This document shows positions 48,600 to 57,548 of a stretch of DNA of 64,000 nucleotides, one piece after another (position 1 is the first letter of the stretch; the number at the start of each line of letters is the position of its first letter). Both the position numbers and the translations under genes were made by a program. A model generated the notes under the pieces. It was not told the origin of the DNA. It did no database searches and saw nothing but the letters and a program-made list of their open reading frames with translations. The DNA is from Sphingobium_A sp965228065 (GTDB lineage: Bacteria; Pseudomonadota; Alphaproteobacteria; Sphingomonadales; Sphingomonadaceae), in contig OZ245788.1 of NCBI GenBank assembly GCA_965228065.1, positions 2,418,001 through 2,482,000 of the forward strand, read 5' to 3'.

Positions 48600-50081
48600 A
48601 TGGCCCGTCATGGCATCTACCCGAGAGACATTGTTCCGCCGATCTCGGACTATTTCGATTCCGGCCGCTTTGGCCGTATGTTCGGCAAATTGCCGGCTTT
48701 TTCGTCGGATACGCCCAAGGTGCGCAAGGCACTGCTCGATATCGGTGCGCCGGGCGGCCCCATGGATGCGGGCGAGAATCTGTCTGCCGATCCCAAGGAT
48801 CTGATCACCGATCTCAATCTGTCGGCGAATAACAGCAACAATCCGCGGCTGTCGGCGGGCATGACCTTTTTGGGTCAGTTCCTGGACCATGACATGACGT
48901 TCGATCCGACATCGAGCCTGGAGCGTCAGGTCGATCCGGAAATGATCGCGAATTTCAGGACGCCGTCGCTGGCGCTTGACAATGTCTATGGCGCCGGCCC
49001 GGACGGCAGCCCGCATCTGTATGACGGAACCACCGGCAATCTGAAATTCCTGCTCGAACCGACCGGCACGGCGGGCAAGGATGATGTGCCGCGCAACAGT
49101 CAGAACGCCGCGCTCATCGGCGACCCGCGCGACGACGAGAATCTGATCATCTCCCAACTCCAGGTCGCATTCCTCAAATTCCACAATGCGGTGGTCGATT
49201 ATGTCCAGGCGGAGATCGGCCTGACCGCCCATGGCGAGATCTTTGCGGAGGCGCAGCGCATCGTGCGCTGGCATTATCAATGGATTGTCATCCACGAATT
49301 CCTGAAGAAGACCTGCGGCACGGACCTGATCGACGATATCATGACCAAGGGCCGCAAATTCTACAAATGGCGTAACGAGCCCTTCATCCCGGTCGAATTT
49401 GCGGTTGCCGCCTATCGCTTCGGCCACAGCCAGGTGCGTCCATCCTATCGCGCCAATTTCACCGGCAATGGCGGCGGGCCGTTCTTCGCGATGATCTTCA
49501 CCGAGACACCATCGGATCCCAGCGATCCCGACGATCTCTCCGGCCGATGCCGTGCGCCACGGCGCTTTATCGACTGGCCCACCTTCTTCGATTTCGGCGA
49601 TGGAGAGGTGAAGCCCAACAAGAAGATCGATCCCACGCTATCGACCGCATTGTTCCGCCTGCCCGGGACGGTGGTCGCCAATCCCAACGCGCAGACCAAT
49701 CCGTCGTCACTGGCGCAGCGCAACCTGCTGCGTCACCTGACCTTCTCGCTGCCCTCGGGACAGCGCGTGGCGAAGGCGATGAAGATCGAACCATTGCCGA
49801 AGAGCAAGCTTGCCAAGCTCGCGCCATGGGGCATGGACGATAATACGCCGCTCTGGTTCTATATCCTTCAGGAAGCCGCCGAACTGCAAAGCGGCGAGCG
49901 ACTGGGGCCGGTTGGCGGCCGCATTGTGGCAGAGGTCATGATCGGCCTGATCGAGGGCGATCGGACATCCTATCTGTCGCAGGATTCCGAATGGCAGCCC
50001 TTCCTGCCGACGCGCGATCCCGCACGGACCAATGAAGACTTCACGATGGTCGATTTGCTGACCTTCGCGGGCGTCGCCTGA
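48600..50081 (+). CDS. Animal-type haem peroxidase (peroxidase-cyclooxygenase superfamily)
   Basis: This is a 493-residue protein. The distal site is visible as FLGQFLDHDMTFDP (Gln93, Asp96, His97). The proximal histidine is His276 in YRFGHSQVRPSYR. Other family parts include LKFHNAVVDYVQ and AQRIVRWHYQWIVIHEFLKK. It should oxidise small phenolic or halide substrates with hydrogen peroxide. There is no signal peptide, so it is cytoplasmic or exported by another route. The ATG at 48600 has AGGAGA 7 bases upstream. The AT-rich upstream region suggests acquired DNA or silencing. Confidence 0.88.
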   Translation: MARHGIYPRDIVPPISDYFDSGRFGRMFGKLPAFSSDTPKVRKALLDIGAPGGPMDAGENLSADPKDLITDLNLSANNSNNPRLSAGMTFLGQFLDHDMTFDPTSSLERQVDPEMIANFRTPSLALDNVYGAGPDGSPHLYDGTTGNLKFLLEPTGTAGKDDVPRNSQNAALIGDPRDDENLIISQLQVAFLKFHNAVVDYVQAEIGLTAHGEIFAEAQRIVRWHYQWIVIHEFLKKTCGTDLIDDIMTKGRKFYKWRNEPFIPVEFAVAAYRFGHSQVRPSYRANFTGNGGGPFFAMIFTETPSDPSDPDDLSGRCRAPRRFIDWPTFFDFGDGEVKPNKKIDPTLSTALFRLPGTVVANPNAQTNPSSLAQRNLLRHLTFSLPSGQRVAKAMKIEPLPKSKLAKLAPWGMDDNTPLWFYILQEAAELQSGERLGPVGGRIVAEVMIGLIEGDRTSYLSQDSEWQPFLPTRDPARTNEDFTMVDLLTFAGVA

Positions 50082-50211
50082 TCCCGAGGCCTTCTCGCCG
50101 GATGTCGGCGGGGAGGCCTTTGTTCGCCGAATGACAGTGGCTGGAATTTGACGAGGATTTGACATCGCCCCAGCTAGGCGGGCCGCTCAATGCAATTGAC
50201 CGGAGCGTCCC

Positions 50212-51330
50212 ATGCAAAGAATTCTCCTGATCCTGCTGCTTGCGATCACTTCGATTATTCCGGCGCAACTTCATGCGGCGCCGCGGGGCAAAGTGTTGCT
50301 CGTCGTCAGCGGTCATGGCCAGGATGCGGGGCGGAAACGCCCCGGCTTCGAGTTCGACGAGTTCGCACAGGCTTATCTTGTGTTCCGCGACAATGGCCTT
50401 CGCGTCGATGTCGCCAGCCCGCAGGGCGGCCGCGTCGAAGCCGATCATTATGATCCAAAGAAACCCTATAATGCACGCGTTCTGGCGGACCCCGACGCGG
50501 TGGGCATGCTGGCTGCGACGCAGGCCATCAGTGCCGTGAAGGCGACCGATTATGCGGCGATCTTCGTGATCGGTGGCAAGGGCGCGATGTTCGATCTGCC
50601 TGCCAATACCGCGCTTCAGGCGTTGCTCGCGCGCGTTCACAGGAAAGGGGGCGTGGTCGCCGCAGTCTGCCATGGCCCGGCTGCATTGGTCGAGGTGCGT
50701 CGTGCCGATGGCAGTCGGTTGATCGCGGGCAGGGCGGTCACCGGCTTCACCAATGAAGAGGAAGCGATGTTCGGCAAGCGGTGGGCGAAGGATTATCCGT
50801 TTCTGCTGGAGGATGCATTGCGTGCCGGCGGCGGCCGCTATGCAGGTGCGCCGATGATGCTGCCCTTCGTCCAGTCCCACGACCGGATCGTCACCGGCCA
50901 GAATCCCTATTCGACAGCACTCGCCGCGGAAGCGACGCTGCGTGCGATGGGGCGTAAGCCGGTGCCGCGCGTACACTGGGCGGACGAGCGCAGCCTGTTG
51001 CTGGTTTCGGATGCCATCAACGGAAAGATGGAGTGGGCGCGGAGCGAACTGGCCGTCAACACCGCGCAGTACGACATTCCGCTGATCGCCATGTACGGCG
51101 TCTATCGCGCCGGAAGCCCGGCCGCCGGCACCGACATCGTCGCGAATGCGCTGGCGGTGATGACGCTGGCGGAGCCCCATTTCGCGCATGTGAGGCTTCG
51201 GCTTGCCATGGCCGAGGCTGAGAAAAGGCTCGGCAAGACACGCGAGGCGCGGGCGCGGGTCGAAAAGATACTGGCGCAGACACCCGACATGAAGGAAGCC
51301 CGCACGCTGCTGACCGCGCTGGAGGAGTGA
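50212..51330 (+). CDS. Secreted DJ-1/PfpI family protein with C-terminal helical repeat
   Basis: This is a 372-residue protein with a signal peptide (MQRILLILLLAITSIIPAQL). The DJ-1/PfpI domain (about 25-240) contains the nucleophile elbow AVCHGPAAL with Cys153 and His154, and FVIGGKGAMFDL. This is the glyoxalase III / ThiJ arrangement. The last 60 residues (RLRLAMAEAEKRLGKTREAR) form a TPR-like helical hairpin. Periplasmic DJ-1 proteins are unusual in that the family is mostly cytoplasmic. The response regulator gene follows after 8 bp, so it is likely in one transcript with the two-component genes. Confidence 0.8.
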   Translation: MQRILLILLLAITSIIPAQLHAAPRGKVLLVVSGHGQDAGRKRPGFEFDEFAQAYLVFRDNGLRVDVASPQGGRVEADHYDPKKPYNARVLADPDAVGMLAATQAISAVKATDYAAIFVIGGKGAMFDLPANTALQALLARVHRKGGVVAAVCHGPAALVEVRRADGSRLIAGRAVTGFTNEEEAMFGKRWAKDYPFLLEDALRAGGGRYAGAPMMLPFVQSHDRIVTGQNPYSTALAAEATLRAMGRKPVPRVHWADERSLLLVSDAINGKMEWARSELAVNTAQYDIPLIAMYGVYRAGSPAAGTDIVANALAVMTLAEPHFAHVRLRLAMAEAEKRLGKTREARARVEKILAQTPDMKEARTLLTALEE

Positions 51331-51338
51331 TCGCGCCG

Positions 51339-52025
51339 ATGCTTCGGGGCCTGGACATATTGCTGATCGAGGATAGCGAAGCGCTCAGCCGCAATATCGC
51401 CGACTATATGGAGGCACGGGGACACAGGCTGGATTTCGCGTCCGATGGACGCATCGGCCTGAATCTCGCGATCTCGGAGCATTTCGACGTCATCATCCTG
51501 GATCTCGCATTGCCGGGCCTGGATGGCCTCGCGCTGTGCGAGGCGCTTCGAACCCGCGCGAGCCGTCATGTGCCGGTGCTGATGCTCACCGCGCGCGACA
51601 CGCTGGACGACAAGTTGCGCGGCTTCGCATCGGGCGCCGACGATTATCTGACCAAGCCCTTCGCATTGGCCGAACTGGATGCGCGCTGCCATGCATTGTC
51701 GCAGCGCCATCGCCTTGGTGTCGATCACCTCATCACCATCGGCGCGCTGGAGATCGATCGGCAATTGGGCGTCGCGCGACGGCAGGGGCAGGACTTGCGC
51801 CTGACGCCGATCGCATATCGTATCCTGCTGCTGGTGGCGGAGGCGCATCCGCGCCCCTTGCCGCGCTTCGAACTGAGCCGGGGATTATGGGGCGAAGATC
51901 CGCCCGATTCCGATGCGCTGCGCAGCCACGTTCATCTGTTGCGCCAGATACTCGACAAGCCGTTCGACCACCCGATGCTCGAGACCGTGCATGGTATCGG
52001 CTTTCGTCTGCGGGCCGAACGCTGA
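51339..52025 (+). CDS. OmpR/PhoB-type response regulator
   Basis: This is a 228-residue regulator with receiver domain residues 1-115 (LLIEDSEALSRN, phosphorylated Asp55 in VIILDLALPG, Lys in YLTKPFAL) and a winged-helix DNA-binding domain (residues 130-225, LTPIAYRILLLVAEAHPRPL and LRSHVHLLRQILDKPFDHPM). It is cytoplasmic. GGAGGAG at 51321-51327 favours ATG 51339 over the GTG at 51327. It overlaps the kinase gene by 1 bp. Confidence 0.92.
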   Translation: MLRGLDILLIEDSEALSRNIADYMEARGHRLDFASDGRIGLNLAISEHFDVIILDLALPGLDGLALCEALRTRASRHVPVLMLTARDTLDDKLRGFASGADDYLTKPFALAELDARCHALSQRHRLGVDHLITIGALEIDRQLGVARRQGQDLRLTPIAYRILLLVAEAHPRPLPRFELSRGLWGEDPPDSDALRSHVHLLRQILDKPFDHPMLETVHGIGFRLRAER

Positions 52026-53311
52026 TGGCGCGGGCCTTCAGTCTGCGACGCCGGATCATCCTGTCCTTCCTTGCGATGATGGCCGTTGCCTGCCTGGTGT
52101 TCGGATTTTTCAGCTTCCTCTTCGCCTATTCGGTCGAGGACAGCCTGTTCGAGGATGCGCTGCGTGGCGAGGTCTCGCATCAACAGGCTTATTGGCGCAC
52201 GCACCGCGCATTCGATCGGCCGGGCCGCGACTATATCGCGATCCATGCCAATCCATCCGGCTTTCCGGGCGATCTGCGCCGCCAATATGGTCGCGAGCCT
52301 GGTCGCTCGGAATTCGCGGGCGACGCCGGCCGTCATTATCATGTCGTGCGGTTCGATCTGCCGGGCGGCGGCAGGACCGCCTATGCCGTCGCGGAAGTCA
52401 GCCGCCATCTCGTCGTTCGCCCCGTCCGCCCCGAGATGTTGACCTTTCTCGCGCTCTGGGCGCTGGGCATGCTCGTGGCGACCGGGCTGATCGGCTATTG
52501 GCTGGCGAACCGCGCGACCGAACCGCTGACGCGTCTTGCCGGACAGATATCGGCCGCCCCATCCGATCGCGTGCCGGGCATCGTCGCCGCGCAATTCCCC
52601 GCCAACGAGATCGGCGTGCTGGCGCAGGCGCTCGAACGGGCATTCGATCGCATCCGCGCCTTTGTCGAGCGCGAGGGGCGTTTCACCCGCGATGCCAGCC
52701 ATGAACTGCGAACGCCGCTGGCGGTGATCAACAGCGCGGCCGAACTCATCGCGACGCATCGCGATCTTCCGCCATCGATCGCCGCTCCGCTGCGCAGGAT
52801 CGCACAGGCCGGTGAGGAGATGGAGCGGACGATCGAACTGCTTCTCGAACTGGCACGCGAGGAAAGTGCGCAATCCAGGCCGGAGGAGATCGTGCTCCTC
52901 CCGCTGATCGAAGCGTCGGTGCTCGATGCCAGCGAACGATATGGCGGTGGCGATCGCGATGTCGTCATCTCCGTGTCCGAGGCCGCGACCGTCCATGCGA
53001 GCCCGACTGGCGTCGCATTGATCCTGGCGAACCTGATCGGAAACGCATTCCAGCATGCCTCTGACGGGCGATTGTCGATCGACATGGCCGGCGACGTGCT
53101 GACCATTGCGGATGGTGGGCCAGGCATCGCGCCCGACATTGCGGGAACGATCGCCGATCCTTTCGTGAAGGGCGCCGACAGCGGCGGACATGGTCTGGGC
53201 CTGTCGATCGTCAGGCGGCTGTGCGATCGGGACCGCATCGACTTCGTGATCGAGGAGGCGCCCGGCACGGGCATGCTTGCCCGGCTCACCTTTCGAACCG
53301 CTGTGGATTGA
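52025..53311 (+). CDS. Two-component sensor histidine kinase
   Basis: This is a 428-residue membrane kinase. Transmembrane helices lie at about 12-33 and 140-160, around a periplasmic sensor domain (HQQAYWRTHRAFDRPGRDYI). A HAMP region follows, then HisKA with ASHELRTPLAVI (phosphorylated His), N-box NLIGNAFQHA, G1 DGGPGIAP and G2 GHGLGLSIVRRL. The start overlaps the response regulator stop by one base. The small periplasmic domain shows no recognised ligand pocket. It forms a cognate pair with the regulator and shares an operon with a DJ-1 type protein. Confidence 0.92.
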   Translation: MARAFSLRRRIILSFLAMMAVACLVFGFFSFLFAYSVEDSLFEDALRGEVSHQQAYWRTHRAFDRPGRDYIAIHANPSGFPGDLRRQYGREPGRSEFAGDAGRHYHVVRFDLPGGGRTAYAVAEVSRHLVVRPVRPEMLTFLALWALGMLVATGLIGYWLANRATEPLTRLAGQISAAPSDRVPGIVAAQFPANEIGVLAQALERAFDRIRAFVEREGRFTRDASHELRTPLAVINSAAELIATHRDLPPSIAAPLRRIAQAGEEMERTIELLLELAREESAQSRPEEIVLLPLIEASVLDASERYGGGDRDVVISVSEAATVHASPTGVALILANLIGNAFQHASDGRLSIDMAGDVLTIADGGPGIAPDIAGTIADPFVKGADSGGHGLGLSIVRRLCDRDRIDFVIEEAPGTGMLARLTFRTAVD

Positions 53312-53364
53312 GTGTGTCATGGCGGATATGACGGCACCCGATCGTGGCGCGCAGGGAGAAGGCA

Positions 53365-54147
53365 ATGGATTTCATCACCGTGGAGACCGCCGATCGGGTC
53401 ACGACGATCACGCTCGACCGGCCCGAGGTGATGAATGCGATCAACCGCGCGATGCATTTCGAACTGCAGGATGCGCTCGATGCGTATCGTGACGATCCCG
53501 GTCAGCATGTCTGCGTGATCACCGGTGCGGGGGATCGTGCCTTCTGCGCGGGCAGCGACCTCAGATCCGCGAAGCTCGCGGACGGATCGGGCGCGGACTA
53601 TCCGCCGAGCGGCTATGCCGGGCTGATCCGCCGCTTCGATCTCGACAAGCCGGTCATCGCCGCGGTCAACGGGCTGGCGCTGGGTGGCGGGTTCGAGATC
53701 GCTTTGGCCTGCGACCTGGTGATCGCGGCGGACACCGCCAGCTTCGGCCTGCCCGAACCTCTGGTCGGCGCGGTCGCGCTGGGCGGTGGGCTGCACCGGC
53801 TGATGCGCCAGATCGGACCCAAACACGCCATGGGCATGATCCTGACCAGCCGTCGCGTCGATGCGGCGGAGGGGGTACGGCTGGGCTTCGTCAACGAGGT
53901 CGTTGAAGCCGGCGAGCTTGCGGCTGCGACCCGGCGGTGGTGCGACCTCATCCTGAAGGGCGCGCCGATGTCGTTGCGTGCATCCAAGCAGACCGCATGG
54001 CGCGGGCTGGACGAGCCCAGCCTGGCCGATGCGCTCGAACATCAGGAGGAGTATCCCGCCTTCGCCGCCTGGCGCCGCAGTGAGGATCTGCAGGAGGGGC
54101 TCCGCGCCTTTGCAGAGAAGCGGGCGCCGGAGTGGACGGGGCGGTGA
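53365..54147 (+). CDS. Enoyl-CoA hydratase/isomerase family protein
   Basis: This 260-residue crotonase-fold protein has the oxyanion-hole segments CAGSDLRS and NGLALGGGFEIALACDLVIA and the acidic residue in LPEPLVGAVALGGGLHRL. It is closest to crotonobetainyl-CoA hydratase type members. It hydrates or isomerises an acyl-CoA in the cytoplasm. The specificity is not shown. The ATG at 53365 has AGGGAGAAGG upstream; the start at 53344 is in frame but less supported. A REPIN-like repeat follows. Confidence 0.88.
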   Translation: MDFITVETADRVTTITLDRPEVMNAINRAMHFELQDALDAYRDDPGQHVCVITGAGDRAFCAGSDLRSAKLADGSGADYPPSGYAGLIRRFDLDKPVIAAVNGLALGGGFEIALACDLVIAADTASFGLPEPLVGAVALGGGLHRLMRQIGPKHAMGMILTSRRVDAAEGVRLGFVNEVVEAGELAAATRRWCDLILKGAPMSLRASKQTAWRGLDEPSLADALEHQEEYPAFAAWRRSEDLQEGLRAFAEKRAPEWTGR

Positions 54148-54163
54148 CGGCTGCAACCATGCC

Positions 54164-54255
54164 GTCGCTCCAGCGGAAGCTGGAGCCCATACGATCTTTG
54201 AACCTCGTTGCGGTTGGACGCATCGCATAGGCTCCAGCTTTCGCTGGAGCGACAG
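54164..54255. repeat. REPIN-like long inverted repeat (GCTCCAGC family)
   Basis: The left arm at 54164-54195 begins GTCGCTCCAGC GGAA GCTGGAGCC. The right arm at 54222-54255 ends GGCTCCAGC TTTC GCTGGAGCGACAG. The arms match over 32 bases with three differences; each arm is itself a small palindrome. This doublet structure is what REPINs show. Confidence 0.75.
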
Positions 54256-54348
54256 TGAAGGGGCATTTGCGCTTACCCCCTCACCACCACGTTGCTTCAC
54301 ATCGCGCGCGATGACACGATGCGCAAAACACACCCCAGGGAGAACCAG

Positions 54349-55878
54349 ATGACGCCTATCCGCTCGAAATCCGTAAAGACGATCAACCCCGGCCGCGCAG
54401 GCGCGATGCTGGCGTTGATGCTGTGCGGTGCGGCGATCCCCGGCGCGGCGTTCGCACAGAGTGCGGAAAGCTATGATCTGGTCATCAAGGGCGGCCGCGT
54501 CATCGATCCAGAAAGCGGGCGCGACGAAGTGGCCGATGTCGGCATTCGTGGCGGATCGATCGCTGCGATCTCGACCACGCCGCTCAAGGGCAAGAAGACG
54601 CTCGACGCGAGCGGGCAGGTCGTCTCGCCCGGCTTCGTCGATCTCCATGCGCATGGCCAGGATGCCAAGGGCGAATATTACCAATTGCTGGACGGCGTCA
54701 CGACCGCGATCGACATGGAGATCGGCGCCATGCCGATCACCAATTTCTTCAACGACATGCAGGGCAAGGCGCTGATCAACTTCGGCGCGTCGGCATCGCA
54801 TGTCTGCGCCCGCGTCGAGGTGATCTCCGCCAAGTCGTGCGGCGGCCATGCCGCGACGCGCGGCGGGATGACGATGGACAAGGCGGCGATGACCACCCCG
54901 ACCACGCCCGCGCAGGAGGCGGCGATCGTGGCGGCGCTCGACCGCGAGATCGCGGCGGGTGCGCTCGGCTACGGCCTGGGCATCGAATATGTGCCCGCCT
55001 CCGGACGGCGCGAGATCTTCCGCATTTTCCAGGCGGCGGCGAAGACCAAAGCGCCGGTGTTCGTCCATGCGCGCTCGCGCCAGCCCGATCGCGGCCCGGG
55101 CGTGGAACTCGCCGTGGTCGATGAAGTCGTCGCCAACGCCGCGGCGACGGGCGCGTCGCTCCAGCTCGTCCATGTCGTTTCGACCGCGCTGGGCGACACG
55201 CCGGTCGCGATCGAGATCATCAGGGGTGCGCAGCAGCACGGCGTCGACGTCACGACCGAGGCCTATCCCTATACCGCGGGCAGCACCTTCATCGGTTCGG
55301 AATTCTTCTCCGACGGCTGGCAGGATCGTAACCACATCACCTTCAAGGACCTGCAATGGCCGCCGACGGGCGAGCGGCTGACCGAGGAAAGCTTCAAGCG
55401 CTATCGCGAGACCCAGCCCGGCAATGCGGTGGTGATCCACGCCAACCCGCCCGCCGCGGTCGATGCGGCGATGGCCGATCCAATTGTGTCGATCGCTTCC
55501 GATGGCATGCCCTGGGTGACGTCGGGCGAGCATCCGCGTGGTGCTGGCACCTTCTCGCGCGTGCTCGGCTATTATGTGCGCGAGCGCCAGTTGCTCGACC
55601 TCAAGACCGCGATCGCCAAGATGACGATTATGCCCGCCCGCCGCATGGAGAAGATCGCGCCGATGATGGCGCGGAAGGGCCGGATCGCAGTGGGCGCCGA
55701 TGCCGATATCACCGTGTTCGACCCCGCGAAGATCAAGGACATGGCGACGTTCGACAAGCCGATGCAGGCGTCGATCGGTATCCGCTATGTGCTGGTCGGC
55801 GGCCAGGTGATGGCGACCGACGGAAAGGTGACACCCAAGCTGTTCCCCGGTCAGGCAATCCGTAGCGGGGGGCGGTGA
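54349..55878 (+). CDS. Amidohydrolase family protein (N-acyl-D-amino acid deacylase-like), secreted
   Basis: This is a 509-residue metal hydrolase with a signal peptide (AGAMLALMLCGAAIPGAAFA). The metal-binding motif SPGFVDLHAHGQD, later VFVHARSRQPDRG, QLVHVVSTALGD and SIASDGMPWV supply histidines and the catalytic aspartate, as in D-aminoacylase/dihydroorotase-like enzymes. The C-terminal small beta-sandwich carries KGRIAVGADADITVFDPAKI. The natural substrate is unknown. ATG 54349 has CAGGGAGAACC upstream; an in-frame ATG at 54292 is less likely. Confidence 0.88.
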   Translation: MTPIRSKSVKTINPGRAGAMLALMLCGAAIPGAAFAQSAESYDLVIKGGRVIDPESGRDEVADVGIRGGSIAAISTTPLKGKKTLDASGQVVSPGFVDLHAHGQDAKGEYYQLLDGVTTAIDMEIGAMPITNFFNDMQGKALINFGASASHVCARVEVISAKSCGGHAATRGGMTMDKAAMTTPTTPAQEAAIVAALDREIAAGALGYGLGIEYVPASGRREIFRIFQAAAKTKAPVFVHARSRQPDRGPGVELAVVDEVVANAAATGASLQLVHVVSTALGDTPVAIEIIRGAQQHGVDVTTEAYPYTAGSTFIGSEFFSDGWQDRNHITFKDLQWPPTGERLTEESFKRYRETQPGNAVVIHANPPAAVDAAMADPIVSIASDGMPWVTSGEHPRGAGTFSRVLGYYVRERQLLDLKTAIAKMTIMPARRMEKIAPMMARKGRIAVGADADITVFDPAKIKDMATFDKPMQASIGIRYVLVGGQVMATDGKVTPKLFPGQAIRSGGR

Positions 55879-55998
55879 CCGTCACGCCAACGGCTGCATG
55901 AACAAAGCTTCACGTTTCCGCCAGCTTCGGACGGGATTGTGCGTGGCATGATGTCCTCCTCGCCCGGATCAACCCGGCGAATATGGAGGAGCCTGAAC

Positions 55999-56208
55999 AT
56001 GATCCGCATATTCCGTTCGACGGCCATGCTGTCTGGCCTTGCCGTTCTGGCGTTGGCCGGCGGCGCGGCCAATGCAGCACAATGCCGCGATGCGCATGGC
56101 AAGTTTATCAAATGCGCCACGGCGAAGGCTGCGCCGGCGACCACCCGGTGTCACGACGCGCATGGCAAGTTCATCAAATGTCCGGCCGCACCGGCCAAGG
56201 CGCACTGA
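55999..56208 (+). CDS. Small secreted protein with duplicated CxDAHGKFIKC motif
   Basis: This is a 69-residue protein with a signal peptide (about residues 1-26, ending NAAQ). The mature part of about 43 residues contains two copies of CxDAHGKFIKC: QCRDAHGKFIKC and RCHDAHGKFIKC. The paired Cys/His/Asp arrangement would suit a disulfide hairpin or a small metal site. Strong ribosome site (GGAGGAG) 7 bases before ATG 55999. I know similar short proteins from sphingomonads but not a function. Confidence 0.7.
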   Translation: MIRIFRSTAMLSGLAVLALAGGAANAAQCRDAHGKFIKCATAKAAPATTRCHDAHGKFIKCPAAPAKAH

Positions 56209-56347
56209 CGCCGGACGCAACCGGAGATCCCTATGGGCAGTCGGTGAGATGTGACCGGTCTCACTGACATGCCTGTATCTTGTATGAGCCCGTTTGATCC
56301 GCAGCGCAGTGTGGTAACGTCGGGTGTCACGGCTCGGAGCAGGATGA

Positions 56348-56695
56348 ATGACGGATTTGATCGCCTACAAGGTCTTGCTTGCCGATGAACTTGCGAGGCT
56401 CGAGGCGGACGGGCAGTTCGATGGTGCGCCGATCGATATCGCCGATGGCTATGTCCACATGTCGACTGCCGCACAGCTTGCCGAGACCATCGACAAGCAT
56501 TTCGCGGGGCATACGGACCTGACCGTCGCGGCAGTCGATCTCGCGGCTTTGGGCGATGCGGTGCGCTGGGAGCCGTCGCGTGGTGGACAATTATTTCCTC
56601 ATCTCTATGGCCCGCTGCCACTCGACGTGGTGATCGCCTACGGCCCGCTGGAGCGAGAGGATGACGGCACGGTGCGGCTGCCGGTGACCGGCTGA
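56348..56695 (+). CDS. DUF952 family protein
   Basis: This is a 115-residue protein with the DUF952 pattern: IAYKVLLADELARLEADGQF, DGYVHMSTAAQLAETIDKHF, and VRWEPSRGGQLFPHLYGPLP. The fold is small and ADP-ribosyltransferase-like and the function is unknown. The start codon at 56348 was chosen by frame; an overlapping ATG at 56344 is in another frame. Confidence 0.8.
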   Translation: MTDLIAYKVLLADELARLEADGQFDGAPIDIADGYVHMSTAAQLAETIDKHFAGHTDLTVAAVDLAALGDAVRWEPSRGGQLFPHLYGPLPLDVVIAYGPLEREDDGTVRLPVTG

Positions 56696-56722
56696 TGCTC
56701 ACCAAGGGAGGGGAGGGGCCGA

Positions 56723-57199
56723 TCAGTCGGCCAGTCCACGTGCCTTGAGAAACGCCAGATAGCGATCGTCCTCGTTCACGAAAATATCCTCGCCCACGTC
56801 GCGATAGGCGCGCGCCAGTGCCGCGGCGGCACCGACTTCATCGCCTGTGTCGAGCAGGATCTGGCCGAGCCGGAGGTGGAGGAACGCCTGCTCCGGTCCG
56901 TCGGGGCACGCCAGGGCCTCGTTCAGCGCCTTGCGCGCCAGTTCGAGCCTGCCCGACAGGAAATAGGCGTCGGCAAACGCGCCGAGGATCCACGGCGTTT
57001 CCGACCAGCGCTTCTGTGGGCGGGGCACGAGCGACCAGGCATGCCGATACTCCGCGATGGCGTCGTCATACTGTCCAGCGGCGGCCAATGCGTCGCCGTC
57101 TGTACAAATTCTGAGGATCGTCTCGTGAAGGTTATGAGGCAAGGTAACGGCATTGTCGGCGATGACGCTGATTCCTGATCGACGGGGAGGTTGCAGCAT
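56723..57199 (-). CDS. TPR repeat protein
   Basis: This is a cytoplasmic helical protein of about 158 residues. The pattern DGDALAAAGQYDDAIAEYRH, then GAFADAYFLSGRLELARKAL, LHLRLGQILLDTGDEVGAAA and YRDVGEDIFVNEDDRYLAFL gives at least three TPR units. Homologues begin close to NLHETILRICTDGDAL, so a start near 57199 is likely, but none of the candidate starts (57199, 57313, 57412) has a good ribosome site. It probably mediates protein binding. The start is uncertain. Confidence 0.65.
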   Translation of the reverse strand: MLQPPRRSGISVIADNAVTLPHNLHETILRICTDGDALAAAGQYDDAIAEYRHAWSLVPRPQKRWSETPWILGAFADAYFLSGRLELARKALNEALACPDGPEQAFLHLRLGQILLDTGDEVGAAAALARAYRDVGEDIFVNEDDRYLAFLKARGLAD

Positions 57200-57548
57200 A
57201 GGTGCAGTTGCAATTTTCTTGCACAGCACCGGACGCGGTTGATCCCATGGTCGCCACGGTTGGCAGCGTGTTTGTACGCCTGAAGGCGGATCTATGATGG
57301 GTTCGGTCGCCATTATATCGGCGTTAATCAAGAAATGCGAGCCACGATGCTGGCGATCGTCGCCAATTGGCGGTTGGCTATAGCCAGGATCGCGAACGGT
57401 GATCCGCACCATTAACTATAGTTGTTTGTGATCGCATCGTTTTTACACGGAAAATCGAGGACGCGTTTATGTGCGACCTTTGTCTCGCGCGAAGCCAAAT
57501 CGCGCTGCTGCGCCCGATGCGGGATCAGGTGCACAGCGGCTTATCGTA
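57200..57548. other. Intergenic, no gene supported
   Basis: About 350 bases upstream of the TPR gene. Open frames run through part of it, but without ribosome sites or homology. A 10-bp palindrome AACTATAGTT lies at 57413-57422. Otherwise I see nothing. Confidence 0.4.

Noticed and set aside
53317..55533. A 738-codon minus-strand frame across the enoyl-CoA hydratase and amidohydrolase genes
   Set aside because: It crosses two well-supported plus-strand genes and a REPIN repeat and has no family motif.
57413..57422. AACTATAGTT palindrome as an operator
   Set aside because: Ten bases only and AT-rich; chance occurrence is likely and no gene start is clearly linked to it.
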